Positions 48,531 to 59,750 of a DNA stretch of 64,000 nucleotides are shown here, piece by piece. A program made the translations under genes and the position numbers. Location: contig WAEK01000008.1 in the NCBI GenBank assembly GCA_011634665.1, positions 1,357,501-1,421,500 of the forward strand, read 5' to 3'. How positions within the stretch are numbered: position 1 is the first letter of the stretch; the number at the start of each line of letters is the position of its first letter. The DNA comes from Mortierella sp. BCC40632. Its lineage: Eukaryota; Mortierellomycota; Mortierellomycetes; Mortierellales; Mortierellaceae. The notes below the pieces were generated by a model. That model searched no databases. It worked only from the letters and a program-made list of their open reading frames with translations, and was not told the origin of the DNA.

Positions 48531-48664
48531 CTTCTTTTTTTTTTTTTTTTTTTTGCACAGTTTGAAAGCCCATGTAGCCAGAAAACAACGATGAAGAACA
48601 ATAGCCATCACAATAAAGTCTACTTTAATATACCAGCTCTTCCATTTTGTGGAAAATCATCACT

Positions 48665-51367
48665 TTATCGGCTACCTCCAGATTGTTCATACCGTCTCCT
48701 CGCAAGGTCCTTGGCTGTCTCAGCATAGCTTCCCAATGGTCCTCGGACCTGGCTCGCTCCATCTGCTTTCCGTAAGAGACCAGCACCAATTCCAACCCCT
48801 TGACCATACGAACTAGCTTCAATTGGAGCCTTAATCCCTTCGCCATCTTTACCAAGTCCTTGACCTTCTTTCCAACCCATTGACTTTAGTAGTCGATTGC
48901 CAATATTGTCCTCTTTGATTCCATCCTTGGTCGGCTGCTCAGGAATAATGACTTCTTCTTGAACATGTCCATGCCCATATCCCGACCGTCCCTCGCCTCG
49001 TCCTTGTGGCACGGGTGGTTGTGGGTAGTTGGGTTGCCCATAAATCTGACGTCGCTCAGCTGCTCGATCTCGATACTTGGGCTCTTCTTCTGATTTAATC
49101 ATCGTGTGTTTTGATGCAGGGTTAGGTACAATCGAAGATCTGACTCCTGTTCCAGTTGTCGATGCACCTGCCATGTCGTTCCCTCCAACCATTGTGAGCC
49201 CTCGACTCTTTCTTAGTGCAGTCTGGATCGCCTCTGGATCTTCCATATTTTTCTTGTGCAGATCTGACAAGGCCACGTGCTTCCGCAAGTCTGGCTCTGT
49301 CTTGAACCGACGCTGACAGAGTAGACATGCTACAAGACTGAGATCAAGGAGCTCATCCGGTTCATTCAAGGAGAGTGGTTGATCCTGAGCATCATGTACT
49401 GCAAGGGCCGAAGATAGCTTCGTTGTTGTCTCTGGTTGAGTGGGCAACTGAGAAGCCTCAGAGGGTCGATCCTCTCCAGTTTTTAGTTCTATCTGTTTTG
49501 TAGACCATTTTTGCAGTTGAATGGAAACCTGATCATTTCAACCAAAAGCGAGAAAAAAAAATATCTCGTTAGTGCTTAGCAGGAGCCTAAAACAACAAAA
49601 AAAAAACGAACGAACGAACGAACGAACGAACGAACGAACGAACGAACGAACGAACGAACGAACTAATAGGTCATCTGATGGTCATTGCTAGCCTATTAGT
49701 GCGTACCTTCTTTCCTCCACCCATTCCAACAGGCAAATGACCGGCTTTTCTCTTTTTTTCTTCTGACTTGGCTAGTTGCTCCGCTGCCTGTGCAGCAGCA
49801 AGTCCTGCTAGTTGCGACTCATTTGCCTTTGCTGTCGTTGGGACCGTAGGTAGTTCATGGGTCGCAGACGCAGGAGGAGAACGAGTAGGAGAGGTGGTTG
49901 CAGTTATTGCATTAGACAGTGATGACGATACTGAAGGGATTGTGAAAATGGAGTTGAGTGAGTCCTTAGTCGTTCCTGAGCCTAGAACATCACCCATGGA
50001 AGCATAGAACGCAGCCAGCTCGTCCGTCTCCTTTGGCTTTGGTGCTGCAGTCACTATTGCACAAAATGGTGTCGAGCGAAATCATTTAGGCATTAGAAAA
50101 GTCGGCAATTAAAGAAACCAGATGTTGCTAGAAACCCAATAGACCGTGATAATTGCCATACAAGCCTCTGTTGATGTAAATGCCTTCCGTTGCGCGGCAG
50201 CTGCCTCTACTAAAGGGTCCGTGTATACAGACAAAAACGCCTGCTCGTCCCAATAGATTGCCAATTTGTCCTCTCCTCCGAATGGTATCGTCCATTGGGT
50301 GGGTGCATATGCAGGAATAAAAGATCCATAGTGTGCATAATGAACCTCGACAGGTTTGGACTGAATCGAGAAAGCTTCCGAGCTTGCCTTTTCCAGAGCT
50401 TCGGCGGATCCCTGTATTGGTCAGAAAGACGGTGTAGCGAACCGTGAGTGATTCAACAAAAACTCTGTTCCATGGCATGGGATCTCTTGTCACTGGACAG
50501 CGTTTCCTACCTCCAGGCTCTCGTATTCTGCAAAGCAAAATCCCCAGCTGATTTTGGATTGTCGATCCTTTGCAAGCATAATCCTTCGGAGAGGTCCAAG
50601 AGCTCTCATGGCGCTCCAAAGACTAGATTCATTCACCATGGATGGTAGGTCTCTGACAATTAAAATACAGTTGGGAACCTGACCAATATCCCGCTCGCCA
50701 ACATTCAGCGCAGGCATGTCAGAGGACGCTTGGTGATATGGATGTTGTCCTTGCTGGTTCATCTGAGGTTGTGTCGCATCGAATTGTTGCTGATGATAGA
50801 AGTGCTCTGTTGGATGATCCTGGCGCTGGATGTAGCTACGGTCGCCTCGGTTCCCTGTCAGCCCTCCCCCTGCAATGAATATCCAGTCCATTATTGTGAG
50901 CCACGGTTTTTCCCATCCGTCGCCGACGGTTCCCGCAATTATGTCCAGCGAAAGAGATGTCAACATGCGCAAATATGTCATCGAAAAGAGGGGAAGGGAG
51001 GTGATGATTTGGTTTCAAGGAAGGTGACTTCTGGTCAGAATCAAGGTCCTCTTTTTTGATTTCTTCCGCATACTTTCAAGTCTGATAGGGGAGAGTGGGC
51101 GTATGCGTCTTTGTGTTTCCAGTGGATCTGCAGCAACGAGTTGACAGCAGTCGGCACGGAAGTTTTGTGCAAAGAACGGATGCGGGTGGGTATGCGAGCG
51201 TTTTCCAAACGACTGTCAAACCTTGCTTGCCTGACATGAATAGATGACAGCTCTCGTGATGTGCATCATTCATCATTCCGCACTTGAGTATATATTCAAA
51301 ATGAGAGATAGAGGAAGCAAAGTATTAATCCTTCCATGGAAGCGCGTCTATCCCCCGTATACATATT

Positions 51368-51401
<34 letters not shown>

Positions 51402-52532
51402 CGTAATAAAAAGGAAAAATTAGTGCATCAATTACATACCGAGGGGCAGTTTCTTCGCTGGGCGTCCCTATGTTGGTTAGCTGGTTTGTTGCTGTATGCG
51501 ACACGGATCCTAGAGTGACCAAAACTGAATGATGGTGCCCAGCGCTTCATAAAGTCCTGGGCATGCTGTAGCGTCGAGAACTTGATAAACCCAAAGCCTC
51601 TGGGTTCGCCTACAAACACGTTTTGCGAGACCAAGGTGAGTGGATTGGATTCGGCCCTGCTTTCCTTTTTTTTTTTTTTTTTTTTTTGGTGCAATAAAAG
51701 GCAAGGTTGGAATGGCGTCAACCAGTCGTACCAGTATGTCGATCTTTTGCAATCCGGAAACTATCGATACCGGAATCACCTCTTTCCACGATATTGAGGA
51801 TCTGAACAGATAACACAAGAAGTAAGTAGCGAACTCTAGATAATGAAGTGAGCTTGCAATGACCACTAAGAGTAAAAAAATGGGCTTACTTCATCTTCTC
51901 TGGCTTCGAAGGGCAGTCCCTGCAAGATAACTTCAAGCTGGGGCTCTCCTTGCGAGTAATCATTCTTTAAATCCCAATGATCCGGATCCCAAATTCAATA
52001 CAACCAGAAATGAGTGGGATTGTTCTTTGGTCAACTCTACTTTTTCTTCCAAGGATTTCGTTTAAAAATGTCCTGGAAGTCCCTGCAGCCCTCTCTATCA
52101 TACCTCAGGTCGACGCCAAGAAGCCTGCTTCTGGCGGTAGAATGAATCACTCCTGTCATAACCAGATTGTCGCTCTTTGTTGCCACGGTCGCCACTCTCT
52201 TTTGAACGATACGAGTCCTGGCCCCCACGACGAGGACTAGAACTTCCGTTGCGCCGTCTTGTTGCCGACCTGGACCTAGACCTGGACCCTGACATATTCC
52301 TAGACCGGGATCTAGACCGAGACCAAGACCTGGACCTATTGTAATTACGGCCTCGACTCCTACTTCTGTGTCTGTTACTCCTGCCTCTATCCCAGTCTCG
52401 GTCTCTGGACTTGTTGTCCTTGCCCCGGTCCCAGTCTCGGCCTCGGTCTCTGTCTCCGCTTAAGCTCCTCCGGCGGATGGAGGAGTGGGATGATCTGTGG
52501 TCGCCTGAATGACTCCCTCCTTGCGTGCTCAT
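48665..52532 (-). CDS. RBM5/RBM10-like splicing factor (RS, two RRMs, C2H2, G-patch), multi-exon
   Basis: Nuclear RNA-binding splicing regulator of the RBM5/RBM10 (plant SUA) type. Exons I can place on the - strand: 52532-52104 (RS-rich N-terminus, MSTQGGSHSGDHRSSHS), 51964-51890 and 51801-51732 (RRM1 start, EVILQGLPFEAREDE), 51609-51440 (RRM1 end, PRGFGFIKFSTLQHAQDF). Then 50869-50511 (RRM2, NCILIVRDLPSMVNES), 50411-50162 (RRM2 end, then VEVHYAHYGSFIPAY), 50053-49707, and 49528-48665. The last exon carries a C2H2 finger (CLLCQRRFKTEPDLRKH) and a G-patch (IGNRLLKSMGWKEGQGLGKD). Joins on either side of the gap are in frame. Between 51440 and 50869 the phases (0 then 1) require at least one more exon of 3n+1 nt, which I could not identify. 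In relatives a RanBP2-type zinc finger lies there. Introns hold a T23 tract and a (CGAA)14 repeat. Confidence 0.86.
49607..49662 (+). repeat. (CGAA)14 tetranucleotide microsatellite
   Basis: Fourteen perfect CGAA units lie inside the last intron (49529-49706) of the RBM5-like gene, directly after an A-rich run. Such a perfect array is likely to be length-polymorphic. Confidence 0.95.
51371..51398. repeat. (AT)n microsatellite
   Basis: An uninterrupted AT dinucleotide run of about 28 bases. It lies in the unresolved intronic region of the RBM5-like gene, between the RRM1 and RRM2 exons. Confidence 0.9.
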
Positions 52533-54853
52533 AGCGAACAATGAATGTAAAGCAAGAGTCCAGAATGGATGCTGGATGATGGCTAGATGAAGTAATTTGA
52601 TGGAATGGTCTGTCCAAAAGACGCAGCCACTCCTCTCCTAGTCGCCTCGCAAGTCACAAGCCTTTCGAGGGATTCTAAATTCAGCGAGTGGTGTCGCTTC
52701 CCCAGCGCCATATTTTTGGCCTGTCCTTGCTTTCTCTAGGACTTTTGAGCTTTCTTCCATTGGCACACAGTCGTTGGCGCCTCTTTTGAGGCTGAAAATA
52801 GGACTTTTGCTCTCCTCTCTTCTCCCCCTGCGGCAGGTTTAAGTTATGGGTGGAGCAGGCAGGTCGTTATGATGTCGATCTCAATGACAACACTTGCTGG
52901 AAGAACTAGGAGCCTCTGACTGGACTTTAACCGGTTGGTAAGCCACCTGCTTACCATGATCTGTAACTGATTGAGGCGAGGTCGTAGAAAAAAAAAATGG
53001 CGCATTGGGTTCCTCTACCTTTCTTTATCTGTGGTAGACCGTTTTGAGATGAGAGAGCATGGGCTTTGGTCAGTTGCTGCAAACCAAGGGCTTTGACAGC
53101 TGCTCGACTGCAGATCCCAATTGCACCTTTTTGCGGTGTAATCAAGTCTAGAGCCTCTCTCTCCTCTAGATTTTCAAAATCTTCTCTGTGCCTTAGGACA
53201 CATCTGGGAACAAAAGAACAAAAGAACAAGCCAAAGCCATATCCCAGCACAGTAGGTGAGGGCGTAACTTAGTTACAGAAGGGGCGTGAGAGAGAAAGAG
53301 GAGAGGAGGAGAGAGACAAACACAGGAATGAGGGTACGAGATAGGAGTTAAAGACAAAAAAAAAAAAAATAGGGCAAAGGTATGTCATCGCTTCTAGAAG
53401 GCGCAACCACACTGCTCCGCCGACCGCTGTGAACATTTTCCCGTCGCCATCTGGCCTCGGGGGAGGGGGAGGGCTGTCCATTTGAGCCGAAAATCCACTG
53501 TTTCGCTCTTGACCCATCTACGCCCATTACGTCGAGAGAACTGCGTTCTGGACTGTGGCTAGCAGGAAGGTAAAGGTCTTTCCCAGAGGCGGGGAGATCG
53601 CGCAACGGTGACTCTCCGAAGAGCCTAAAATAGGTTCTCAGGACCTCTCGATCGGTTTTTTTTTTTTTTTTTTTTGGGAGCAAAGTAAAAAGATCCTCTG
53701 TGAGCGAACGTCGACTCTTTTTTTGCGACGAGTTGCGGGAAAAAAAGGGCGCCACTTCTCGGGGCTAGGTTTCTGAGGATCTGAGTTTGGGTCTGCTGTC
53801 CGACAGAGCGGGACTCACTGACGTCGTCATGTGTCTCTTTCTTTGTGCCTGAAGCTATGCGAACGGACACTTGCTTTAGTCGGCGACATGTTGTTTGTTG
53901 GTAACCTAGAAGGAGTGGTCGCGCGACAAAGATAACCCCACTTCCATGTCTCGCTGCCCTCTTTGGGCTTCTTTCTCCACGACTCGATTTTGGCCTTTTT
54001 TTTTTGTCTGCATGCTTCTGGCTCTGGACTCTTTGCTGCAAGGGTGAGAGGCGAAAGGAGCAGAGCAGGGGAGCCAGGGTTTGGTCAAGCGCCAGGCTGC
54101 GGAGAGCAGTCGAGCGGGGAAGAGTAACAAAACAGGCAAAGCAAAGGGATCAGAGAGGGGCGAGACATGCCGAACGTGCCTGTCTTGCCGAATACAGGGC
54201 ATACGACGAGTGGAGGGCCGGGCCAACTGTCGGCGCACGCTGCCTTTTTACCCCTCTCCCCTTTAGGCACGCTGCGGCCGCGTAGGCAGCAAGTGGGAAG
54301 AGAAAGAGAGGAGAAAAGAACCTGCGAGCGACGGACGAGATAGATCAGGCCTGGTGGACAGAAATGGCAGGCGAGAGGACACGAGGCAGTGTGAGGATTG
54401 GGCGCAGGCTGGCCCAGAAGGAAGAGACGATTGAGAGAGAGTGTGTGTGAGAGGGAGGCGTGGCCCAGTAGGTCGATAAATTTAGAGACCCCCCATCATC
54501 TATTTCGGTCGAGGGTACTTCCGGACAGGCGTGTGTCTTGCCCATGAGGACTTCTCCGCCCGTCCGCACAACCCTCTTTCTCTCCCCTCTCGCGAAGGTT
54601 GCACAAGCTCTGTCGGCTGCTCTCGCCCTCCGCCTCTTCTCTCCTTTCGCCTTGTGCGGTCACTGCCACCTGGACTGTGCCTGGACATACCTCGTCCTCT
54701 TGATATAAAAAAGCCCAAGGCGCCATTTTCTCATTCTTTTTCTGTATCCGTCCTCTCTCTCTCTTTATCTCCTGCTTGCCCTGAGTTTTGGCCGCCTCGT
54801 TTCTCAATTGCCTTCCTACCACACTTCGTCATCCCCTCGCACTTTAAATCACC
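52533..54853. promoter_or_regulatory. Divergent 2.3-kb region between the RBM5-like and KNH1-like genes
   Basis: It separates two divergently transcribed genes. A TATAAAA box lies at 54704-54710, about 145 bp before the ATG of the KNH1-like gene. It is followed by a long pyrimidine-rich stretch (54725-54780), a common initiator context in fungal genes. Homopolymer runs occur at 53357-53369 (A) and 53657-53674 (T). The many frames here are Arg/Ser/Pro-rich and overlap on both strands, and I accept none as a gene. Confidence 0.6.
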
Positions 54854-55774
54854 ATGGCCTTCAGACTCACAGCAGTTCAGCCTTTGGCACTACTCCTCCT
54901 CGCCATCCTTCTCACCCTCTCTACCCACGCCCTCCCCACACCCAGACCACTCTCTGCATCTGCACCATCAAAGTTGGCTCGCTTTCCTACCACCTCCCCT
55001 CGCATCGATACTGTCTGGTTGATCGACTCGCTTCCTCAGGTCGCCTGGGACCACAGCTCCCTCCCTGACGGCGCCACTCTCGACATTGCCTTGGTTCACC
55101 CAGACCGCGATCCCATTGTCCTTCGCCGCTACGTCCCTGCTTCAAAGGGCTCGACACTTGTTAACATTCCTCCAACGATCACAGCTGGTACCTACTCGCT
55201 CCTTCTTACCGCTTTCTCTGGTCGCTCGACTTCCCTCGTCGCCAACTCGGTTGTCCATAGCGTCATCCTCATTGAGGACGAGGCTGTTGATCCCGAGCAG
55301 GAGACCCCTATTACCTTGGACAACGACAAAGCCCCGATCACACCCAAAGCCGCTTCTCATGAAAACTTGGATACAAAGAACATTGACGATGATGAGTTTT
55401 CATTCAAGAAGCAGCACCAGAATGCCGTTCTGGGTACGGAGCAGGTCCAGTTGACACATCAGCCAACCAAGTCAACCCTGGTCCTCCGCGCCCCCTACAC
55501 TGTCGGATGGACGATTCCCAAGCCCTTGGAGCATGCTCGCCATGTCCGCGTCAACCTCAAGTTGGTCACTGCCGATGACAAGGTGATGACTGTTTTGGCA
55601 AACAACGTTGACGCAAAGTCTGGATTCATGTATGTCCACCTGCCCGCCGATGTGCCTCTCCAGGCCTACCGTATCAAGGTCGAGGTCATGGGCAAGGGTC
55701 GCAAGTTTGTCGGTTATACCAACCGATTCCGCACCAGCCTGCCAGCGTTCTCCTCCCGCTCTACTTCCGCTTAG
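54854..55774 (+). CDS. Secreted protein with KRE9/KNH1-like (Ser-Thr-rich GPI-family) domains
   Basis: Single-exon gene for a 306-aa secretory protein. It starts with a strong signal peptide (MAFRLTAVQPLALLLLAILL, cleavage near THALP). The ATG sits in a good context (ATCACCATGG) and follows the TATAAAA at 54704 and a pyrimidine-rich leader. The first half (DTVWLIDSLPQVAWDHSSLP, then a beta-rich stretch to GTYSLLLTAFSGRS) resembles the KRE9/KNH1 N-terminal domain of fungal cell-wall proteins. After an acidic linker, the second half repeats the pattern (LVLRAPYTVGWTIPKPLEHA ... QAYRIKVEVMG). It lacks the long Ser/Thr tract and C-terminal hydrophobic tail of GPI-anchored members, so it is probably soluble or wall-associated. 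It is C-rich at codon third positions, suggesting strong expression. The domain call is by pattern. Confidence 0.78.
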   Translation: MAFRLTAVQPLALLLLAILLTLSTHALPTPRPLSASAPSKLARFPTTSPRIDTVWLIDSLPQVAWDHSSLPDGATLDIALVHPDRDPIVLRRYVPASKGSTLVNIPPTITAGTYSLLLTAFSGRSTSLVANSVVHSVILIEDEAVDPEQETPITLDNDKAPITPKAASHENLDTKNIDDDEFSFKKQHQNAVLGTEQVQLTHQPTKSTLVLRAPYTVGWTIPKPLEHARHVRVNLKLVTADDKVMTVLANNVDAKSGFMYVHLPADVPLQAYRIKVEVMGKGRKFVGYTNRFRTSLPAFSSRSTSA

Positions 55775-56862
55775 TTACCTTTACCTCCAAAACTATTACA
55801 TACCATCATGACATCCTCTGTACTATACACCTTCCTCTCCTCTCCCTCTGTACTATAGCCCAAAACTTCAATTTCTATCATTCCGTTCATTGTAAAACAG
55901 CCCTACTCACATCATAGTAACGACTCGAATAAATCCATCCCGTCAATGCCTTGGCAAAAAAATTAACAAAGTGCTTTCCCAGCTTTCGTTTCTCGGTACT
56001 CTCCGCCCCCACCTTCCCTCGGGCTTTTGCTCAGGATCATGCTACCTCTACCGACAGATAGATAGGCTGTGGTGGCGCCAGTGACACCATTGTGTTGACC
56101 CGAATCTGCGATGTGTGCGTGGATATGCAGCTGCGGGTCGACCAAGAGCAAAAAGTCCTCTAATGCGCAGGGCTTCTGGCCTCACGTACATACAGAGTTG
56201 GGCGTAGAAGAGAGAGAAAAGAGCTCTCTCCTCGCTCTTCGCGTGGGATAACCTTGTTTGCCACCATTTTTTTTTTTTAATGGCCAAGGAGGTGCAGTCC
56301 TGAGCGTCAAGGCATCGCCGACTGAGAAGAAGTTAGTAAATTAAAGCACTAGGGCTTACTCCCCCCTTTTCCACATACACGATCACCCGAATGCTCTTCC
56401 AAAGAGCAAAAGAAACCGCAATCAGATGCTCCACCAAGAGGTTTCTGAAGAAACAGGATGGCAAAGGCTTTCGCGAGTGTAGAGAAAAGGGAAGAACACA
56501 CCATTTCCCCTGAGGTTCAAGGGTCGACTGACAGGAATAGGTAGACAACCCCCACCCCCCCTCCTTCCCTCCTCCAACCACATTGAAAACAGCAGCCCGC
56601 CATGGCGTGTGTGTTTGTATGCATATGTGCATGTGGGCTAGTGCGCGTGCAGCTGGTTTTTGATTTTTGGCGCGGCCCTATCCGTCGACGCGTTCATAGC
56701 ACGCGGGTACAACCAGAGATCTGGGTAGGCTTGTAGTCTTTCTATCTCTCACCCAGCAACTGCCTCGGATACTTCTTATCTCCACACGAATATTCTCTAG
56801 CCCTGCCCTGCTCACGCTTGCCACCCCTCTTGCCCCCCTCCGCCACTTTTCCTTTTCCCTTT

Positions 56863-56896
<34 letters not shown>

Positions 56897-57596
56897 GGTC
56901 TTGTGTATGTTCTAGCCCTGTCCGCTTTTCTGTTCCCAGGGTCTGGACACCTAAACCCAGCATACCATATTCATGCGTTTGCTTTTTTTTTGCCTCGGAC
57001 ACTCGGAAAGACGGACGAAAGGAAAGAGTCCATCTCCACTCCCCTGACTCTGCCTTCCCATTAACATGGCACGCCCACTCGTGTGAAAAAAAAGGGGCAA
57101 AACCCATATTACCCCCCCTTTCACTTTGATCCGGTGGTTCAGCCCTCTTCTTTTCTTCTTTTGTTGTTGTTGTTGTTGTTTGCTTCTCAGTTTTAGACCT
57201 CCCTGGTCTTTTGATCCGACTAGTATTTTTTTTTTTTTTTTTTTTTTTGTGCGCCACCCTCCCCCTCCTTCCTTTCCATGGATTGTTCGAAGTGTATTTT
57301 CTCTATCTATCTCTTTTCTCTCTCTCTCTCTTTTTTTTTTTTTTCCTTCCTTCTTTCTTTCTTTATCCCTACACATACCTCTCTCATCCCGTTTCCATCC
57401 CCGTCCTTGTTCCCGTTTCCCATGATGGCGACTTGCATGGAATAGTGTCGGACGTAACTGGAGCCCCTACTGCCGCCCCTCCTCTCCTTACTCCTTCAGC
57501 CGCTTGCCGAGATGGCGTAACCATTCAACGATCACGCCCCTCCCCCTTTATTTTTCTCCCTGTGATTGATCGATTATCTGTAAAAAGAGAAATGCT

Positions 57597-57627
<31 letters not shown>

Positions 57628-58489
57628 TTTCTGTTGGGGCTAGCTAGGCGACGAACGCGTTGTCCATGAGAGTTTATAAAAATCAAAGACTTTTCTCTTC
57701 TTACTTCTTTCTTCTAGGATTTATTGATAGACTTTGCTCTTCTCTCTCCCATACCTCCTCTCCTTCTCTCCCTCTTTTCTTCTCCTTTACTACGGTCCAA
57801 TGTTGGTCCGGCAGGTGTGTGTGTGTGTGTGTGTGTGGGATTATTACCATATTGGTAAGGATAGCTTCCAGAAGTGTGACCTGTTGTCATGTTCAGTAAT
57901 GTAGCTCCTCCTTTTTTTGACCCTTTTTTTTTTTTTTTTTTTTTTTAAACCTCTTAGAAACCAGAGGGGTTGTCGTCCATAAAAAAAAGAATAATAAAAT
58001 ATTCCCGAACTACGAGTACATATCTTTTTAATGCCTCCTAAGACGGGGTATCCTGCTGAAGATCTTTCATGGCTGGGCATAATGTTTGTGTGTGCATGAT
58101 TATCTTTCTTTATGCTTCCCATTTGACTTTTTTTTTTTTTCCCTTTCTGATCGGCTCTCAATACGGAGTGGAAGGAGAGAAAGAGGAGGAGAAGCAGGAG
58201 GAAAGACCTGCTGGGTGTCCTGCAACAACACCGTTGGTGGATAGTTTGTTGTCCATAGATCCATCATACGTTGTGATCGGGCTTTACGGATGGAGGTGAG
58301 TGACGAGGAGGTTCGTCCCTATTGATAAAAGAAAAAGAAAAAAAAAAAGAATCCTTGGTTAGAGTCTTTCCTCACGAGAAAGACCATTTTCTGGAGAAAG
58401 GGAAAAAAAGGTAAAAGGAGGATCCGAAGCTGGAGGAAGAGCACTCTGCTCGAATAAAAGAAAAAAAAGACGCAAGAGAGATTGAGGCT
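55775..58489. repeat. Low-complexity spacer with T tracts
   Basis: No supported gene in 2.7 kb. Long T runs lie at about 56866-56895, 57225-57248 and 57925-57946, CT repeats at 57598-57622 and (TG)n at 57815-57836. Open frames are poly-Phe/Ser/Leu or their Lys/Glu complements. The first 200 bases are the 3' flank of the KNH1-like gene. Confidence 0.65.
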
Positions 58490-59002
58490 TTACCCTTTCT
58501 CGCTCCACATGCAATTCCAGGCTAAGGTGAACTGATCCTGTACATCAAAGTTGACCATGGCGACCAAAAGATCTTCCACATGCTTTGCACACCGGTGAGG
58601 TTTGACATAGCTGTTGTTGTGAGAATCAGCCGACTGTCGAGGCTGGCGAGTGGACTCGGTCTTGTTCTGACCATAAACGAGCTCCTGGAGTTTTTCCTTG
58701 TCCATTTTCTTTCTTTCCTGGGTGGTGGTGGTAGTAGGGAGGGGTAGGGGTACCTTCCACAAAGTTGGATGCCAAGTAGGATTCAGATCACAAGCCCCTC
58801 CCATGAAGAACTTGACAACGTACAGAAACGCCAAGGATGAACTTTGTACGTTGAAAAGGACACAGGAGGATGTGTTTGCCACACAAGGCGCCTTTGGACC
58901 TGGTCCAACAAAGAGGGGGATGTTAGTTAAAGAGTCATGCACAGCGAGTCCAGGCCAATCAATAGGGTTACTGCCATAAGTAGGATGATCCAATGTTGGC
59001 AT
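58490..59002 (-). CDS. Hypothetical protein, 170 aa
   Basis: An uninterrupted ATG-initiated frame stands out from the low-complexity surroundings. Its composition is balanced, with no homopolymer stretches, and codon third positions vary as in coding sequence. It starts MPTLDHPTYGSNPIDWPGLA. It has a hydrophobic segment (SSSLAFLYVVKFFMGGAC), a possible short linker of TTTTT type, and a polar C-terminal part rich in Gln/Asn/Ser ending in DQFTLAWNCMWSEKG. Cysteines are scattered. I see no signal peptide and recognise no domain. Further exons upstream cannot be excluded, but no strong splice sites force them. The call is tentative. Confidence 0.42.
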   Translation of the reverse strand: MPTLDHPTYGSNPIDWPGLAVHDSLTNIPLFVGPGPKAPCVANTSSCVLFNVQSSSLAFLYVVKFFMGGACDLNPTWHPTLWKVPLPLPTTTTTQERKKMDKEKLQELVYGQNKTESTRQPRQSADSHNNSYVKPHRCAKHVEDLLVAMVNFDVQDQFTLAWNCMWSEKG

Positions 59003-59750
59003 CTCTGGTCCTTCAGGCCTTTTTCAGTGCAATGCATAGAAGGCGACTCTATTTTTTTTTTCTTTTTTTTTATTGTTTCGATTTTGGGTAGTCAGCTTTC
59101 CAGGCAGTGCGTGTGTTTTCTTTTTTCGGATCAGAGAGGGATCCTTTTGAAAACGTAACGCTGTGCTTTTTGCTTTCGTGCCGCTTCTTTCTCATCATCC
59201 ACCCTTTTGCACTCTTTCTTATCGCGTCTTTTCATCAATCATAGATCCTTCAAGGTAAGCCTCCCCCACTTCCTCTTGGCCCCATCTTTACACGTTCATC
59301 TTGCTTGATTACTACTGCGGTCCCTTGGCTCATTGTTGCATCGAGCACGATTTGTCATCCTTACACCTGGCAGAGGCGGCTCCATTTTCGGGAGCTATGA
59401 ATCCCTCTCCCCTTCCCTCCCAAGTGCGGTTTGCTACTGGCATTGGGACTGATGTTTAGTGCACCAGGGCATGCCTCTCACCAGGGCAGTGTTCTAGACA
59501 GCACCTTTCTCCCAGATCATTGCTTCTGTGGTGCCAATCATCGAGACTTTGTTCCATCTCTATCCCCTTGTTTCCAATGGGTTACTGAGCTAGAAACCTC
59601 CTACTTCTGCATGCTCCTCCTTCTTTGTCTACCTTTCTGCTTCAGTGTTTGCTGTACATGTGGATAGCTAACCCGTTTTTTTTTTTTTTTTTATATAAAA
59701 AACCCCCTTTAGTCTAGAATTAAAAAAAGAAAAAAAAAAAGAGTCGAAAC
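59003..59750. promoter_or_regulatory. Upstream region of Pab2 with TATA-like box
   Basis: This stretch lies between the hypothetical - strand gene and Pab2. A T16 tract runs into TATATAAAA at 59692-59700, about 50 bp before the Pab2 ATG. That distance would leave a very short leader, so the element may or may not be the functional TATA box. I see no coding potential. Confidence 0.45.

Noticed and set aside
52951..54285. Several Arg/Ser-rich frames in the divergent spacer
   Set aside because: No start context, no conserved motif and no consistent introns. They overlap each other on both strands.
56742..57669. Frames with poly-Phe, poly-Lys and poly-Gln around T tracts
   Set aside because: Homopolymer artefacts overlapping on both strands with no recognisable protein features.
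58690..58745. Possible 36-nt intron in the hypothetical gene at 58490-59002 (GTACCC...CCCAG)
   Set aside because: Shorter than any intron placed elsewhere in the window, and the frame is open without it.
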